From Frankiales bacterium (GTDB lineage: Bacteria; Actinomycetota; Actinomycetes; Mycobacteriales; SCTD01): DNA of 64,000 bases. Shown here piece by piece: positions 1-9,645 of this stretch. Where the stretch lies: contig JAOPVP010000046.1 of NCBI GenBank assembly GCA_025966135.1, forward strand, positions 1 to 64,000. Direction: 5' to 3'. Numbering within the stretch: position 1 is the stretch's first letter; each line of letters starts with the position of its first letter. The notes beneath the pieces are model-generated. The model was not told the DNA's origin. It saw only the letters and a program-made list of their open reading frames with translations, and did not search any database. Position numbers and translations under genes: made by a program.

Positions 1-1955
1 ACCACGGCGGCCAGGAGCAGGCCCAGGGCCAGCAGCGGCACGGTGAGCGACGGCCCGGTGGCGGCGAGGGAGCCCGCTGAGGGCCGTGACGGTGTGCTGA
101 CCTGGGGCTTCGTCACGACGGTGTGAGACACGGGCACGCTGGTGACGGTCAGCGTGTTGCCGGCCCCGGTCGCGACTGTGATCACGTCCGCCACCTTGTT
201 GCCCAAGGACGTCGCGTCGGTGGCGGCCAACGTCAGGCGCAGGCGGTGCTGGGCTCCGAAGCGGTGCGCGAAGCCGAGCAGCTTGATGTCCACCGGCTTG
301 GTCAGCGCTGCCGAGGGGATCCGGACCGGCGCGATCAGCCGGTGGATGAGGCTCGCGGTCCCGTCAGGCGCGACGTCGTAGACCTTGCCGAACAGCACCA
401 GATCGGTGAGGGCAAGGTGCGACAGCCGGACGTGCAGCGAGGGGATGCCCACGGCATCGACGGGAGCGGTGAAGGCCGGCGTGGTGAAGTCGGCATGCTG
501 ACCGGGGACCTCGGTCGGCGGGATGGCGAGGTTGGGGGAGCTGCTCGGCCCACTGAAGTTGGAGGTCTCGGTGTAGGCCGGCGGGAGACCGCCTGCCGGG
601 TTGACGATCGTCGCCGTGCCTGGGGTCGCGGAATCCTGGACCAGGTCAGTGGTACCCGACAGCGTGTAGGTCACGGTGCCGGTCAACGGGAACGCAGGGG
701 CATCGCCGTACTGGGTCGTCGCGCCGCTACCCCCGTAGGGCACCCAGTCGCGGTAGTAGGAGAAGCCGGGGCTGCCGTCGGACTTGCCCCGCAGCCAGTG
801 GTCGAGGAACGCGAGGGTGCGCTGCGTCAGGTAGCAGCTGTCGAGGCCCGCGTACCCCGCACCACCGGTGCCGCCGCCGTAGACCTCGCACTCACCGGGG
901 AGCGAGTCGTAGCCGCCGTGGCCGCCAGAGTTCCAGATCATCTGGACGGGGACGCCTTGCCGTCGAAGGGCCGTGTAGGTGGCGGCGGCGTCGTTGAGGT
1001 TGAAGAGCGTGTCGCTCTGACCCTGCACCAGCAGTGTCGGTACCCGCAGCTTGGCGATCTCGGTGGCGCCGGAGGAGTCCGCGAGCAGGGCCTTGTCGGC
1101 GGCCGTGGCGTCGCCGGTCGTGGCGACGGTGGCGTACGTCTGGCAGACCGCGGCGTAGAAGCCGGGGCAGGCGACGCCCGCGACGGTGGCCGGGTCGCCA
1201 CTCGCGAGCTTGTCCTGGGGGCAGCCTCCGGCGGGAGTACCGGTCGGCGGGACGCCGCCGACCGGGTTGCCGTTGCCGCTCGCGAAGAACAGGCTGGCCC
1301 ACTCGGCCTTGAAGACACCCTGAGGCGCCAGGGTGTGGCTGAAGCCGGTGGGGTCGCCGGGCACCACCCAGTTGTTGGGGTCGAGGGAGTACTGGAGCGA
1401 GTTCCAGGTGCGGCCTGGGACGATCGCGCGGATCCGGCTGTCGCTCTCGGCCAGGTTGAGCTGGATGCCGCCGCCGTACGAGCCCCCGACCCTCCCGACC
1501 ACCGCGCCCTTGCCGTCCTTCTTCACGAAGGGCTTGGGCTGCAGGACCTTGGTGATGAGCTGCTCGGCGTCCTGCACGTCATAGGTACGGGACTGCAGGG
1601 TCACGCAGCCTGTCGAGGCGCCGAAGCCCTGCGCGGTGTACGTGAGCACGACGTACCCGTGCCGGGCCAGGAAGGTCGCCGACGACACCACCTCGGCGCC
1701 CAGCTTTGACAGGCCGAAGCCGTGCGTCATGAGGATCGCCGGCTGCGGGGACGCGGCGGTCGCGTTGTCCGGGACGTAGAGCCGGGTGTCGATGCCGGCC
1801 TGGTGGCTGCCGGTCGGTCCGTCGAGGACGGGGACGAGGGCATCGCTCGTGGTGAAGGAGTGCTCACCCTTCGTCGGTGTGACGAGGTCGGCGGCGGCCA
1901 GACCGGGAGCAGCTACGACCAACAGGGCGATTACCAGCGAAAGTGTGCGGCACAT
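1..1955 (-). CDS. Secreted X-Pro dipeptidyl-peptidase (S15)/CocE-family alpha/beta hydrolase, 3' end cut by window edge
   Basis: Reading leftward from ATG 1955 the frame stays open to base 1, giving at least 651 residues, so the C-terminus is missing or nearly missing. The N-terminus has a hydrophobic signal peptide with an AAA-type cleavage region near residue 22. The hydrolase triad is visible: nucleophile Ser159 in GGSYGG, Asp315 in GQSD and His346 in GGHGG, followed by a beta-rich C-terminal domain typical of S15/CocE enzymes. Near the edge the protein reads SLAATG followed by a hydrophobic stretch, which resembles the LAXTG signal of actinobacterial class E sortases, so the enzyme may be wall-anchored. 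The substrate (peptide or ester) cannot be told. The gene is divergent from sucC, with 95 bp between the starts. Confidence 0.85.
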   Translation of the reverse strand, partial: MCRTLSLVIALLVVAAPGLAAADLVTPTKGEHSFTTSDALVPVLDGPTGSHQAGIDTRLYVPDNATAASPQPAILMTHGFGLSKLGAEVVSSATFLARHGYVVLTYTAQGFGASTGCVTLQSRTYDVQDAEQLITKVLQPKPFVKKDGKGAVVGRVGGSYGGGIQLNLAESDSRIRAIVPGRTWNSLQYSLDPNNWVVPGDPTGFSHTLAPQGVFKAEWASLFFASGNGNPVGGVPPTGTPAGGCPQDKLASGDPATVAGVACPGFYAAVCQTYATVATTGDATAADKALLADSSGATEIAKLRVPTLLVQGQSDTLFNLNDAAATYTALRRQGVPVQMIWNSGGHGGYDSLPGECEVYGGGTGGAGYAGLDSCYLTQRTLAFLDHWLRGKSDGSPGFSYYRDWVPYGGSGATTQYGDAPAFPLTGTVTYTLSGTTDLVQDSATPGTATIVNPAGGLPPAYTETSNFSGPSSSPNLAIPPTEVPGQHADFTTPAFTAPVDAVGIPSLHVRLSHLALTDLVLFGKVYDVAPDGTASLIHRLIAPVRIPSAALTKPVDIKLLGFAHRFGAQHRLRLTLAATDATSLGNKVADVITVATGAGNTLTVTSVPVSHTVVTKPQVSTPSRPSAGSLAATGPSLTVPLLALGLLLAAV

Positions 1956-2050
1956 CACAGGAGTGTGACGCGGACGAGGCCGCCGTGTGACGTCAGGCTG
2001 ACGGTTACTACTCTCGGCCGGTCCGACGAGTCGACGAGAAGGACCCCCCA

Positions 2051-3223
2051 GTGGACCTCATGGAGTACCAGGCGAAGGAACTCTTCGCCAAGCACGGAGT
2101 CCCCGTGCTGCCCGGCGAGACGGTCGACACGGCTGAGGCCGCGCGTGCTGTCGCCGAGCGCATCGGCAAGCCCGTGGTCGTCAAGGCCCAGGTCAAGACC
2201 GGCGGCCGCGGCAAGGCCGGTGGCGTGAAGCTGGCCGAGACCCCAGACGAGGCGGTCGCCCGCGCGACCGACATCCTCGGCCTTGACATCAAGGGCCACG
2301 TCGTCCACAAGGTCCTGGTCACCGAGGCGAGTGACATCGACACCGAGTACTACGTGTCGTTCCTGCTGGACCGGGCCAACCGCACCTACCTCGCCATGGC
2401 GAGCGTGGAGGGCGGCATGGAGATCGAGCAGCTCGCTGTCGAGCGCCCGGAGGCCCTCGCGCGCATCGCCGTCGACGCCGTCACCGGCTGCGACGCTGCC
2501 AAGGCCGACGAGATCGTCGCCGCGGCCGGCTTCCCGGCCGACGTGGCGCCGGAGGTCGCCCGCATCCTCGTCCAGCTGTGGAAGGTCTTCGTCGAGGAGG
2601 AGGCCACGCTCGTCGAGGTCAACCCGCTCGTGAAGACCCCGGACGGCCGCATCGTCGCCCTCGACGGCAAGGTCACCCTCGACGGCAACGCCGAGTTCCG
2701 TCACGAGGACGTGTTCACCGCCTACGCCGACAAGGTCGCCGACGACGACCTCGAGGGCCGGGCCCAGAAGAAGAACCTCAACTACGTCAAGCTCGAGGGC
2801 CAGGTCGGCATCATCGGCAACGGCGCCGGGCTCGTGATGAGCACGCTCGACGTCGTGGCCTACGCGGGCGAGAAGCATGGCGGCGTGAAGCCCGCCAACT
2901 TCCTCGACATCGGCGGCGGCGCCTCGGCGCAGGTCATGGCCGACGGCCTCGAGATCATCCTGTCGGACCCGGCCGTGCGCTCGGTGTTCGTCAACGTCTT
3001 CGGCGGGATCACGTCGTGCGACGCGGTCGCCGACGGCATCGTGCAGGCGCTGCAGATGCTGGGTTCCGCGGCCACCAAGCCCCTGGTGGTCCGCCTGGAC
3101 GGCAACAACGTGGAGGAGGGGCACCGCATCCTCGTGGAGGCCGCCCATCCCCTCGTGACGCTGGTCGACACCATGGACGGCGCGGCCGACAAGGCCGCCG
3201 AGCTCGCCGGGAGCGCTGCGTAA
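2051..3223 (+). CDS. sucC: Succinyl-CoA synthetase (ADP-forming) beta subunit
   Basis: The 390-aa product is the ATP-grasp subunit that binds nucleotide and joins SucD to interconvert succinyl-CoA and succinate in the TCA cycle. The N-terminus [19 protein letters not shown] and the later glycine-rich [15 protein letters not shown] and NIFGGI-like (VNVFGGIT) segments are diagnostic, and the length is normal for the family. Start GTG 2051 is preceded by a purine-rich GAGAAGGA at about 2036-2043; ATG 2060 is an alternative three codons in. Its stop codon overlaps the start of sucD by one base, so the two are translationally coupled. Confidence 0.97.
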   Translation: MDLMEYQAKELFAKHGVPVLPGETVDTAEAARAVAERIGKPVVVKAQVKTGGRGKAGGVKLAETPDEAVARATDILGLDIKGHVVHKVLVTEASDIDTEYYVSFLLDRANRTYLAMASVEGGMEIEQLAVERPEALARIAVDAVTGCDAAKADEIVAAAGFPADVAPEVARILVQLWKVFVEEEATLVEVNPLVKTPDGRIVALDGKVTLDGNAEFRHEDVFTAYADKVADDDLEGRAQKKNLNYVKLEGQVGIIGNGAGLVMSTLDVVAYAGEKHGGVKPANFLDIGGGASAQVMADGLEIILSDPAVRSVFVNVFGGITSCDAVADGIVQALQMLGSAATKPLVVRLDGNNVEEGHRILVEAAHPLVTLVDTMDGAADKAAELAGSAA

Positions 3224-4095
3224 TGGCCATCTTCCTCACCGAGAGCAGCAAGGTCATCGTCCAGGGCATCACCGGCTCCGAGGGCACCAAGCACACCCGT
3301 CGCATGGTTGCCTCCGGCACCAACGTCGTCGGTGGCGTGAATCCGAAGAAGGCCGGCTCGGACGTCGACGGCATCCCGGTCTTCGCGACCGTCGCCGAGG
3401 CGATGGCTGCCACCGGCGCGGACGTGTCGGTCATCTTCGTGCCACCGGCGTTCGCGAAGAGCGCCGTCGTCGAGGCGATCGACGCGGGGATCCCGCTCGC
3501 GGTCGTCATCACCGAGGGGATCCCGGTCCAGGACTCCGCCTGGTTCTGGCAGTACGCCCAGGGCAAGAGCACCCGGATCATCGGCCCGAACTGCCCCGGC
3601 CTCATCAGCCCCGGCAAGTCCAACGCCGGCATCATCCCCGCCACGATCGCCCCCGAGCCCGGACGCATCGGCCTGGTGAGCAAGAGCGGCACGCTGACCT
3701 ACCAGATGATGTACGAGTTGCGGGAGTTCGGCTTCTCCACCGCGATCGGGATCGGCGGCGACCCGGTCATCGGCACCACGCACATCGATGCGCTGCAGGC
3801 GTTCCAGGACGACCCGGAGACCGACGCCATCGTCATGATCGGCGAGATCGGCGGCGACGCCGAGGAGCGCGCGGCGGACTACATCAAGGCCAACGTCACG
3901 AAGCCGGTCGTCGGCTATGTCGCCGGCTTCACCGCTCCGGAGGGCAAGACGATGGGCCATGCCGGCGCCATCGTCTCCGGCTCCTCGGGCACCGCGCAGG
4001 CCAAGCAGGAGGCCCTCGAGGCAGCGGGCGTGAAGGTCGGCAAGACGCCGTCCGCCACGGCCGAGCTCATGCGCGAGATCATGAAGAACCTCTAA
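3223..4095 (+). CDS. sucD: Succinyl-CoA synthetase alpha subunit
   Basis: The 290-aa product carries the CoA-binding Rossmann domain (residues about 5-130; VQGITGSEG) and the catalytic loop [13 protein letters not shown]. The phosphorylated histidine falls at residue 246, the same number as in the well-studied E. coli enzyme. The ATG shares a base with the sucC stop (TAATG). A strong hairpin follows 8 bp after the stop, so sucCD looks like a self-contained two-gene operon. Function and length are typical. Confidence 0.97.
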   Translation: MAIFLTESSKVIVQGITGSEGTKHTRRMVASGTNVVGGVNPKKAGSDVDGIPVFATVAEAMAATGADVSVIFVPPAFAKSAVVEAIDAGIPLAVVITEGIPVQDSAWFWQYAQGKSTRIIGPNCPGLISPGKSNAGIIPATIAPEPGRIGLVSKSGTLTYQMMYELREFGFSTAIGIGGDPVIGTTHIDALQAFQDDPETDAIVMIGEIGGDAEERAADYIKANVTKPVVGYVAGFTAPEGKTMGHAGAIVSGSSGTAQAKQEALEAAGVKVGKTPSATAELMREIMKNL

Positions 4096-4103
4096 CACCC
4101 TCG

Positions 4104-4158
4104 GGTACGACGAAGGCCCGCGCCTCCCATCAGGGAGGGCGCGGGCCTTCGTCGTACC
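4104..4158 (+). terminator. Strong hairpin after sucD
   Basis: A 21-bp perfect stem runs from 4104-4124 to 4138-4158 (left arm begins GGTACGACGAAGG, right arm ends CCTTCGTCGTACC). The loop can close further through CCC/GGG pairing with one bulged G. There is no long U-tract, which is common for actinobacterial terminators. It lies directly downstream of the sucCD stop. Confidence 0.85.
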
Positions 4159-4170
4159 TCTCCTTGCTTG

Positions 4171-4213
4171 CGTCTGCTCATGTGCACCCGTCGGCCGCGG
4201 GTGCGAGCAGACG
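4171..4213. repeat. Interrupted inverted repeat between sucD and the DUF6350 gene
   Basis: CGTCTGCTC (4171-4179) and GCACCCG (4184-4190) pair with the contiguous arm CGGGTGC-GAGCAGACG (4198-4213), leaving a 4-nt bulge and a 7-nt loop. It lies 70 bp upstream of the next gene, beyond the sucCD terminator. Its role is unknown; it could be a leader structure or a decayed intergenic palindrome. Confidence 0.5.
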
Positions 4214-4284
4214 GTGCGAGGTGAGGGGGACCCTCGGCGTGGGAGCGGTGATCCTGGCGGGACTGCTGGGACAGTCAAGGGGTC

Positions 4285-5472
4285 ATGTCACAGACCGTCG
4301 AGCGCCGGCCGCTCACCCGCCCGGCGCCGCCCGTCCGCCGGTCCACCCCCAGCGTCCTCGCTCCGGGTGCGACGGCGGCGGTGTGGGCTCTGGGGGCGGG
4401 TCTGGTCACCGTGGCGGTGCCCGTCCTGCTCGTCTGGGCCACCGACTCGCGCTCCGGGTCCGGCGCCGCTGCCGCGATCCGGGCGGCCGGACAGCTGTGG
4501 CTTCTCGCGCACGGCACGTCGCTGGCGGTACCCGGCGGCGTCGTGGGCCTCACCCCGCTCGGGCTGGTCGCCCTGCCGCTGATGCTGCTGCATCGGGCCG
4601 GTCGGCACTGCACCCGGTCGGTGGCTGTGCCGGGCCTGCGTGCGGCCGGGCAGCTCGTGCTCGCGGTGGCCGGTCCCTATGCCCTGGCGGCTGCTGTGCT
4701 GGCCGCGCTGACCGCCACGACGGCGGTGCGGCCGGACCCGGTACGTGCCCTGCTGGGGGCGTTGCTGATCGCGGTCCTCGGTGCCGGTTCCGGGGTGCTG
4801 CGTGAGGCCCAGCTCTTCCAGGTCGTGAGGCAGCTCCCCGACCAGGTGCTGTCCCTCGCCGTCGGGGCGGCGGCCGCGCTCGGCGTGCTGGTCGCCGGTG
4901 GCGCCGCTCTCGCCGGGGTGTCGTTGATGCTGCATGCCGGGCGGGCCACCACGCTGGCCGGCGCGGCAGCACCGGGGCTGGTCGGCGGCGTGGGGCTGCT
5001 GCTGCTCGGGGTGCTCCTCGTCCCCAACGCGGCCATCTGGGGGATGAGCTGGATCGCCGGACCGGGGTTCGCGGTCGGGGTCGGTACCTCGGTCGGCCCG
5101 TTCGGCTCGACCCTGGGACCCGTCCCGGCGTTCCCGCTGCTCGCCGCGCTCCCCGGCGGCAGCGTGCCCGTCTGGTTGGGCGTGCTGACGCTGACCGTGC
5201 CCCTGGTTGCCGGTGCCCTCGGCGGGATGCTGCTCATGCGTCGGCGCAGCGTCGCCTCGGCGGCCACCGCGGCGCTGGAGGCGAGCCTGCTCGGGCCGTC
5301 CGTGGGCGTGCTCGTGGCGGCCCTGTGCGCGGTGTCCGGCGGTCCGCTGGGCGGTGGCCGGCTGAACGCAGTGGGACCGTCGCCGTGGAGGGTCGGCCTG
5401 GTGGTCGCGTTGGAGGTCGCCCTCCCGGCCGCGGCCGCCGCCGCAGCCATCGTCGTACACGGTCGTCGCTGA
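4285..5472 (+). CDS. DUF6350-type multi-pass membrane protein
   Basis: The 395-aa protein is almost entirely hydrophobic, with about ten predicted membrane segments after a short proline/arginine-rich cytoplasmic N-terminus. It resembles the actinobacterial DUF6350 family, some members of which are labelled cell-division or PerM-like; no catalytic motif is visible. The repeated GGxxLxGVSLMLHAGRA-type stretch around residues 205-225 is family-like. Its usual neighbour in this phylum is purN, and here only two small convergent genes lie between. ATG 4285 is the only sensible start. The biochemical role is unknown. Confidence 0.7.
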   Translation: MSQTVERRPLTRPAPPVRRSTPSVLAPGATAAVWALGAGLVTVAVPVLLVWATDSRSGSGAAAAIRAAGQLWLLAHGTSLAVPGGVVGLTPLGLVALPLMLLHRAGRHCTRSVAVPGLRAAGQLVLAVAGPYALAAAVLAALTATTAVRPDPVRALLGALLIAVLGAGSGVLREAQLFQVVRQLPDQVLSLAVGAAAALGVLVAGGAALAGVSLMLHAGRATTLAGAAAPGLVGGVGLLLLGVLLVPNAAIWGMSWIAGPGFAVGVGTSVGPFGSTLGPVPAFPLLAALPGGSVPVWLGVLTLTVPLVAGALGGMLLMRRRSVASAATAALEASLLGPSVGVLVAALCAVSGGPLGGGRLNAVGPSPWRVGLVVALEVALPAAAAAAAIVVHGRR

Positions 5473-5490
5473 CCCTGGGCCGGAAAGGCG

Positions 5491-5523
5491 ACGACGCCCG
5501 GTCCTGTGCGGACCGGGCGTCGT
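5491..5523. terminator. Bidirectional hairpin between convergent genes
   Basis: ACGACGCCCGGTCC (5491-5504) and GGACCGGGCGTCGT (5510-5523) form a 14-bp perfect stem with a 5-nt loop. It sits between the convergent ends of the DUF6350 gene and the RDD-family gene, where it can serve both. Confidence 0.85.
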
Positions 5524-5534
5524 GACGTCAGGCG

Positions 5535-6080
5535 TCAGGCCTTGACGACGACAGTCTTGAGGATCTTGTCGGCGAAGGTCTGCTTCTTGGCGTCCCACAG
5601 CGGCCACAGGAAGCCCAGGTAGCAGGGCAGGGCATCCAGGATGTGCACGAAGTAGCGGCCGATCGCCAGGCCGACGCCAACCGGTTGGCCGTCCTGCTCG
5701 CGCAGCAACCGGGTACCGGCGATCTTCTTCCCGGTGGACTGACCGCTCTGGCCCTCCAGGACCCTGTTGTAGATGGCCCACGCGATCGCGGCGAGGTAGA
5801 GCAGCGTTCCCAGCCCTCGGCTGCCTTGGGCAGCGACACTGGCGACGAGCGACGGGCCGAACCAGTCGATGAGCGCGCTCTGCGCACGGGCTCCCCATCC
5901 GGCCAGCTCGGGTCCCACGCTGTACGGCGAGCCGGTGGGCTGCCCGTAACCCGGGGGTGGCTCGCCGTAACCGGGGGGCGTGGCCCCGTACCCGGGCGGC
6001 GGAGCGCCATAACCGGGAGGCGGTGGCGGCGGGGGCACCGACCCAGGTGGGGGGTTGAACGGGTCCTCGGGTGTGGTCAT
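5535..6080 (-). CDS. RDD-family membrane protein with Pro/Gly/Tyr repeat N-terminus
   Basis: The 181-aa protein starts with about 60 low-complexity residues containing four near-identical PPGYG units, then an RDD-type domain with two or three hydrophobic segments. The family-typical run GQSTGKKIAGTRLLREQDGQPVG lies around residues 110-133. ATG 6080 was chosen because GGAGGA lies 5 nt upstream; an in-frame ATG at 6155 would add 25 residues and has no better ribosome site. RDD proteins are small membrane proteins of mostly unknown function, some linked to ion transport. The gene is 43 bp downstream of the co-directional DUF2752 gene. Confidence 0.8.
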   Translation of the reverse strand: MTTPEDPFNPPPGSVPPPPPPPGYGAPPPGYGATPPGYGEPPPGYGQPTGSPYSVGPELAGWGARAQSALIDWFGPSLVASVAAQGSRGLGTLLYLAAIAWAIYNRVLEGQSGQSTGKKIAGTRLLREQDGQPVGVGLAIGRYFVHILDALPCYLGFLWPLWDAKKQTFADKILKTVVVKA

Positions 6081-6123
6081 CGTTCCTCCGGTGTCGGATG
6101 GCGCGTCGTCGAGGGGGTTGGGG

Positions 6124-6498
6124 TCACAGGAACCGGTGGAGCTGCCAGAGCTCACCGGCGGAGAGCGCTGTCAGGAGCAACGGGTAGCGGACCCGCCTGA
6201 CCGCCTGGACGACGGTCGCGGGTGCCAGCGGGGACAGCGCGAAGGTAGCCGTCCCGAGGACGGCGAGTGGGGAGGCAGTGAGCGCCGCCCGCAGGTGCCC
6301 GTGACCGAGGCGTACGAACGCCGTGGTGCTGCCGCACAGGGGACAGGGAACGCCGGTGGTGGCGCGGAGCAGGCAGAGCGTCGCAGGGCGGCCCCGTGGG
6401 TGGACGGCAGCCAGGACCGCCGCCGCGGCGATCAGCACCGCGAGCCGGGCCGCAGCGGGCACCACGCGGGGCGGCGTCAGCCCGCGGGTCAACAGCAC
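6124..6498 (-). CDS. DUF2752 small membrane protein
   Basis: The 124-aa protein has about three hydrophobic segments. The hallmark DUF2752 motif C-P-x-C-G-S-T-T (CPLCGSTTA) lies near residue 52, followed by a short membrane-associated region. Function is unknown for the family. It is probably cotranscribed with the RDD gene 43 bp downstream. Its start lies 92 bp from the divergent purN start, so the two promoters share that interval. Confidence 0.75.
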   Translation of the reverse strand: MLLTRGLTPPRVVPAAARLAVLIAAAAVLAAVHPRGRPATLCLLRATTGVPCPLCGSTTAFVRLGHGHLRAALTASPLAVLGTATFALSPLAPATVVQAVRRVRYPLLLTALSAGELWQLHRFL

Positions 6499-6590
6499 GC
6501 GACGATGCTTCTGGCGAGCGGCTGCCGCGTCAAGGGGTCGCGCCGGGCCGCTAGAGTCGTGGCTCCACCCGTTCGTTCCCGGAGGGTCAG

Positions 6591-7196
6591 CTGTCCGCGC
6601 GCCTGGTCGTCCTCGTCTCGGGGAGCGGCACCACCCTGCAGGCCCTGCTGGACGCCTCCGTCGACCCTGCTTGGGGCGCGTCTGTCGTCGCCGTCGGTGC
6701 CGACCGCGAGGGCACGCTCGGGGAGGAGCGCGCGCAGAGGCTGGGTATCCCCACCTTCGTGGTGAAGCTGCAGGACTTCACCTCGCGCGAGGACTGGGAC
6801 GCCGCGCTCACGGACGCGGTCGCGGCCTACCAGCCGACGCTGATCGTGCTGGCCGGCTTCATGAAGCTGGTGGGCAAGCGGTTCCTGGAGGAGTTCGAAG
6901 GCCGCACCGTCAACACCCACCCGGCTCTGTCGCCGAGCTTCCCGGGGATGCACGGTCCCCGGGAGGCACTCGCGCACGGGGTCAAGGTCACCGGCTGCAC
7001 GTTGTTCGTCGTCGACGGGGGCATCGACACCGGCCCGATCGTGGCCCAGGCAGCGGTGCCGGTCCTCGACGACGACACCGAGGCCACCCTGCACGAACGC
7101 ATCAAGACTGCCGAGCGGGCGACGCTCGTCGACGCCGTCGGCCGCATGGCCCGCGAGGGCTTCACCGTCACCGGACGAAGGGTCACCATCCCGTGA
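6591..7196 (+). CDS. purN: Phosphoribosylglycinamide formyltransferase 1
   Basis: The product transfers formyl from 10-formyl-THF to GAR in purine synthesis. The N-terminal [18 protein letters not shown] is the phosphate-binding start seen in all PurN proteins. [20 protein letters not shown] and the DxGPI region ([12 protein letters not shown]) carry the catalytic Asn-His-Asp set. The open frame begins after a TAG at 6552 and contains no ATG, GTG or TTG before this domain. The only usable initiator giving a full-length protein is CTG 6591, with GGAGGG at 6581-6586; starting at ATG 6759 would delete the N-terminal 56 residues, including the substrate loop. The product is 201 aa. Its TGA overlaps the GTG of purH. 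Confidence 0.92.
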   Translation: MSARLVVLVSGSGTTLQALLDASVDPAWGASVVAVGADREGTLGEERAQRLGIPTFVVKLQDFTSREDWDAALTDAVAAYQPTLIVLAGFMKLVGKRFLEEFEGRTVNTHPALSPSFPGMHGPREALAHGVKVTGCTLFVVDGGIDTGPIVAQAAVPVLDDDTEATLHERIKTAERATLVDAVGRMAREGFTVTGRRVTIP

Positions 7197-8743
7197 GCAG
7201 CACCATTGCAGTCCGACGCGCGCTGGTCAGCGTCTACGACAAGACCGGGCTGGAGGAGCTCGGCCGCGGTCTTGCCAAGGCCGGCGTCGAGGTCGTCTCC
7301 ACGGGTTCGACCGCCGCCAAGCTCCGCGAGGCGGGCGTCAAGGTAACGGCCGTCGACGAGCTCACCGGCTTCCCGGAGTGCCTCGACGGTCGCGTGAAGA
7401 CCCTGCACCCCAAGGTGCACGCGGGGATCCTCGCCGACCGCCGCCTCCCGGACCACGTGCAGCAGCTCGCCGACCTCGGTGTCGAGCCCTTCGACCTCGT
7501 GGTCGTCAACCTCTACCCGTTCGCCGACACCGTCGCCTCGGGCGCCTCGCCGGACGAGTGCGTCGAGCAGATCGACATCGGCGGCCCGACGATGGTCCGG
7601 GCGGCTGCCAAGAACCACCCGAGCGTCGCGGTGGTGGTCGAGCCGTCGTCGTACAACGAGGTGCTCGAGGCCGTCGAGAGCGGTGGGTTCACCTTCGAGC
7701 AGCGGAGGGCGCTGGCCTCGAAGGCCTTCCAGCACACGGCTGCGTATGACGTGGCGGTCGCGTCGTGGTTCTCCAGCGCGTACGACGGAAGCGACGCGGT
7801 CGCGACGTTCCCGGCGTTCCTCGGCGCGACGTGGAAGCGCGCCGACGTGCTGCGCTACGGCGAGAACCCGCACCAGGGCGCGGCGCTGTACGTCAGCGAC
7901 GACAGCGGCCCCTCGCTCGCCACCGCAAGCCAGCTGCACGGCAAGCAGATGTCCTACAACAACTACGTCGACACCGACGCGGCGCTGCGTGCGGCACACG
8001 ACTTCCAGGCGCCCACGGTCGCGATCATCAAGCACGCGAACCCGTGTGGGATCGCCTCCGGCGCCGACGTCGCCGAGGCCCACCGCAAGGCGCACGCGTG
8101 CGACCCGGTGTCAGCGTTCGGCGGCGTCATCGCGGTGAACGCCCCGGTCTCGCTCGCGATGGCCGAGCAGGTGGCCGACATCTTCACCGAGGTGATCGTG
8201 GCGCCGGCCTACGAGGACGGTGCGCTCGAGGTGCTGTCACGCAAGCCGTCGATCCGGGTGCTGCAGACGACCGCTACGCACGGCGGACTGGATTTCCGGC
8301 AGATCTGCGGCGGGGTGCTGCTGCAGCACGCCGACAAGATCACCGCGCCGGGCGACGACCCGTCGACGTGGACCTTGGTGTCGGGTCCGGCGCTCGACGA
8401 CCTGTCCGACCTGGAGTTCGCCTGGCGGGCGGTCAGGGCTGTGAAGTCCAACGCCATCCTGCTCGCGTCCGACCTGGCTACCGTCGGCGTCGGCATGGGG
8501 CAGGTCAACCGCGTCGACTCGGCCCGGCTCGCGGTCGCCCGGGCGGGCGAGCGGGCTGCGGGATCGGTGGCCGCGTCCGATGCCTTCTTCCCGTTTCCCG
8601 ACGGCCTGGAGGTCCTCATCGAGGCCGGCGTGACGGCGGTCGTCGAGCCGGGCGGCTCGGTCCGCGACGACGTCGTCATCGAGGCGGCCGCTGCGGCCGG
8701 CATCACGATGTACTTCACCGGCACCCGCCACTTCTTCCACTGA
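7193..8743 (+). CDS. purH: Bifunctional AICAR transformylase/IMP cyclohydrolase
   Basis: The 516-aa product catalyses the last two steps of IMP synthesis. Residues 1 to about 135 form the MGS-like cyclohydrolase domain ([27 protein letters not shown]). The rest is the AICARFT domain with the AAKNHPSV and IKHANPCG motifs. Start GTG 7193 overlaps the purN stop (GTGA), so purN and purH are coupled. Length and motifs are normal. Confidence 0.97.
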   Translation: MSSTIAVRRALVSVYDKTGLEELGRGLAKAGVEVVSTGSTAAKLREAGVKVTAVDELTGFPECLDGRVKTLHPKVHAGILADRRLPDHVQQLADLGVEPFDLVVVNLYPFADTVASGASPDECVEQIDIGGPTMVRAAAKNHPSVAVVVEPSSYNEVLEAVESGGFTFEQRRALASKAFQHTAAYDVAVASWFSSAYDGSDAVATFPAFLGATWKRADVLRYGENPHQGAALYVSDDSGPSLATASQLHGKQMSYNNYVDTDAALRAAHDFQAPTVAIIKHANPCGIASGADVAEAHRKAHACDPVSAFGGVIAVNAPVSLAMAEQVADIFTEVIVAPAYEDGALEVLSRKPSIRVLQTTATHGGLDFRQICGGVLLQHADKITAPGDDPSTWTLVSGPALDDLSDLEFAWRAVRAVKSNAILLASDLATVGVGMGQVNRVDSARLAVARAGERAAGSVAASDAFFPFPDGLEVLIEAGVTAVVEPGGSVRDDVVIEAAAAAGITMYFTGTRHFFH

Positions 8744-8778
8744 CTAGGGTTGCCTCTCGTGAACCCTGTGACCGCCCG

Positions 8779-9645
8779 ATGACTGCCCGCCTGCTCCCCG
8801 GAGCGCCTGTTGCCGAGGCCGTCTTCGCCGACATCCGGCCGCGGATCGCGGCCCTCAAGGTGGCCGGCGTCACCCCCGGCCTCGGCACGATCCTCGTGGG
8901 CGACGACTCGGCGAGCGCCGGCTACGTCGGCATGAAGATGGCCAAGGCCACCGAGCTCGGGCTGGCCAGCCCGCACCGCCACCTGCCGCAGGATGCGACC
9001 ACCGAGGACGTCATCCGCGTCATCCGGGAGTTCAACGACGACCCGGCCGTCACCGCGATGATCTTTCAGCACCCCACGCCGCCGCAGGTCGACTTCGACG
9101 CAGCTCTGATGGAGATGGATCCCGACAAGGACAACGACGGGATGCACCCCACCAACATGGGTCGACTCGCACTCGGCCTGCCTGGTCCCGTGCCCTGCAC
9201 CCCGGCCGGGATCGAGGCGCTCCTCGCCCACCACGACATCCCCATCAGCGGCAAGGAGGTGTGCATCCTCGGGAGGGGTACGACGCTGGGTCGGCCGCTC
9301 TCGTTGCTGCTCACGCAGAAGCGCCCCACCGCGAATGCCGCGGTGACCGTGGTGCACACCGGCGTGCCGGACTGGGACCGCTACACCCGCCGCGCGTCGG
9401 TGGTGGTAGCCGCCGCTGGTGTGCCGGGGATCTTGCGGCCGGAGCACATCACGCCCGGCGCGACCGTGATCGGCGGTGGGGTGCGCTACGAAGGCAAGCG
9501 GCTGCTGCCGGACGTCGACGAGGCCTGCAACGAGGTCGCCGGGGCGATCACGCCGCGGGTCGGCGGCGTCGGCCCGACCACGGTGGCGATGCTGTTCCGT
9601 AACTGCATCGAGATGGCGGAACGCCAGGCCGGCCTGCGCGACTGA
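8779..9645 (+). CDS. folD: FolD-type methylenetetrahydrofolate dehydrogenase/cyclohydrolase, divergent
   Basis: The 288-aa protein matches bifunctional FolD, which interconverts methylene-, methenyl- and 10-formyl-THF, the cofactor used by PurN and PurH just upstream. YVGMKMAKATELG carries the catalytic Lys, and GRGTTLGRPLSLLL plus GGGVRYEG form the NADP-binding part. The usual QLPLP motif reads QHPTPP here and the DVDG motif reads DNDG, so it belongs to a divergent FolD branch and substrate or cofactor use may differ. ATG 8779 lies 35 bp after purH. The stop abuts the stop of the convergent FHA gene. Confidence 0.85.
   Translation: MTARLLPGAPVAEAVFADIRPRIAALKVAGVTPGLGTILVGDDSASAGYVGMKMAKATELGLASPHRHLPQDATTEDVIRVIREFNDDPAVTAMIFQHPTPPQVDFDAALMEMDPDKDNDGMHPTNMGRLALGLPGPVPCTPAGIEALLAHHDIPISGKEVCILGRGTTLGRPLSLLLTQKRPTANAAVTVVHTGVPDWDRYTRRASVVVAAAGVPGILRPEHITPGATVIGGGVRYEGKRLLPDVDEACNEVAGAITPRVGGVGPTTVAMLFRNCIEMAERQAGLRD

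Noticed and set aside
123..1709. Plus-strand open frame of 528 codons at the left edge
   Set aside because: The minus strand has a secreted S15-type hydrolase with a full catalytic triad; the plus-strand product is low-complexity.
2860..4278. Minus-strand open frame over sucC and sucD
   Set aside because: It is antisense to two core TCA genes and crosses the terminator hairpin.
5935..6040. Short tandem repeats considered as a CRISPR array
   Set aside because: They encode PPGYG protein repeats with no spacers and no cas genes nearby.
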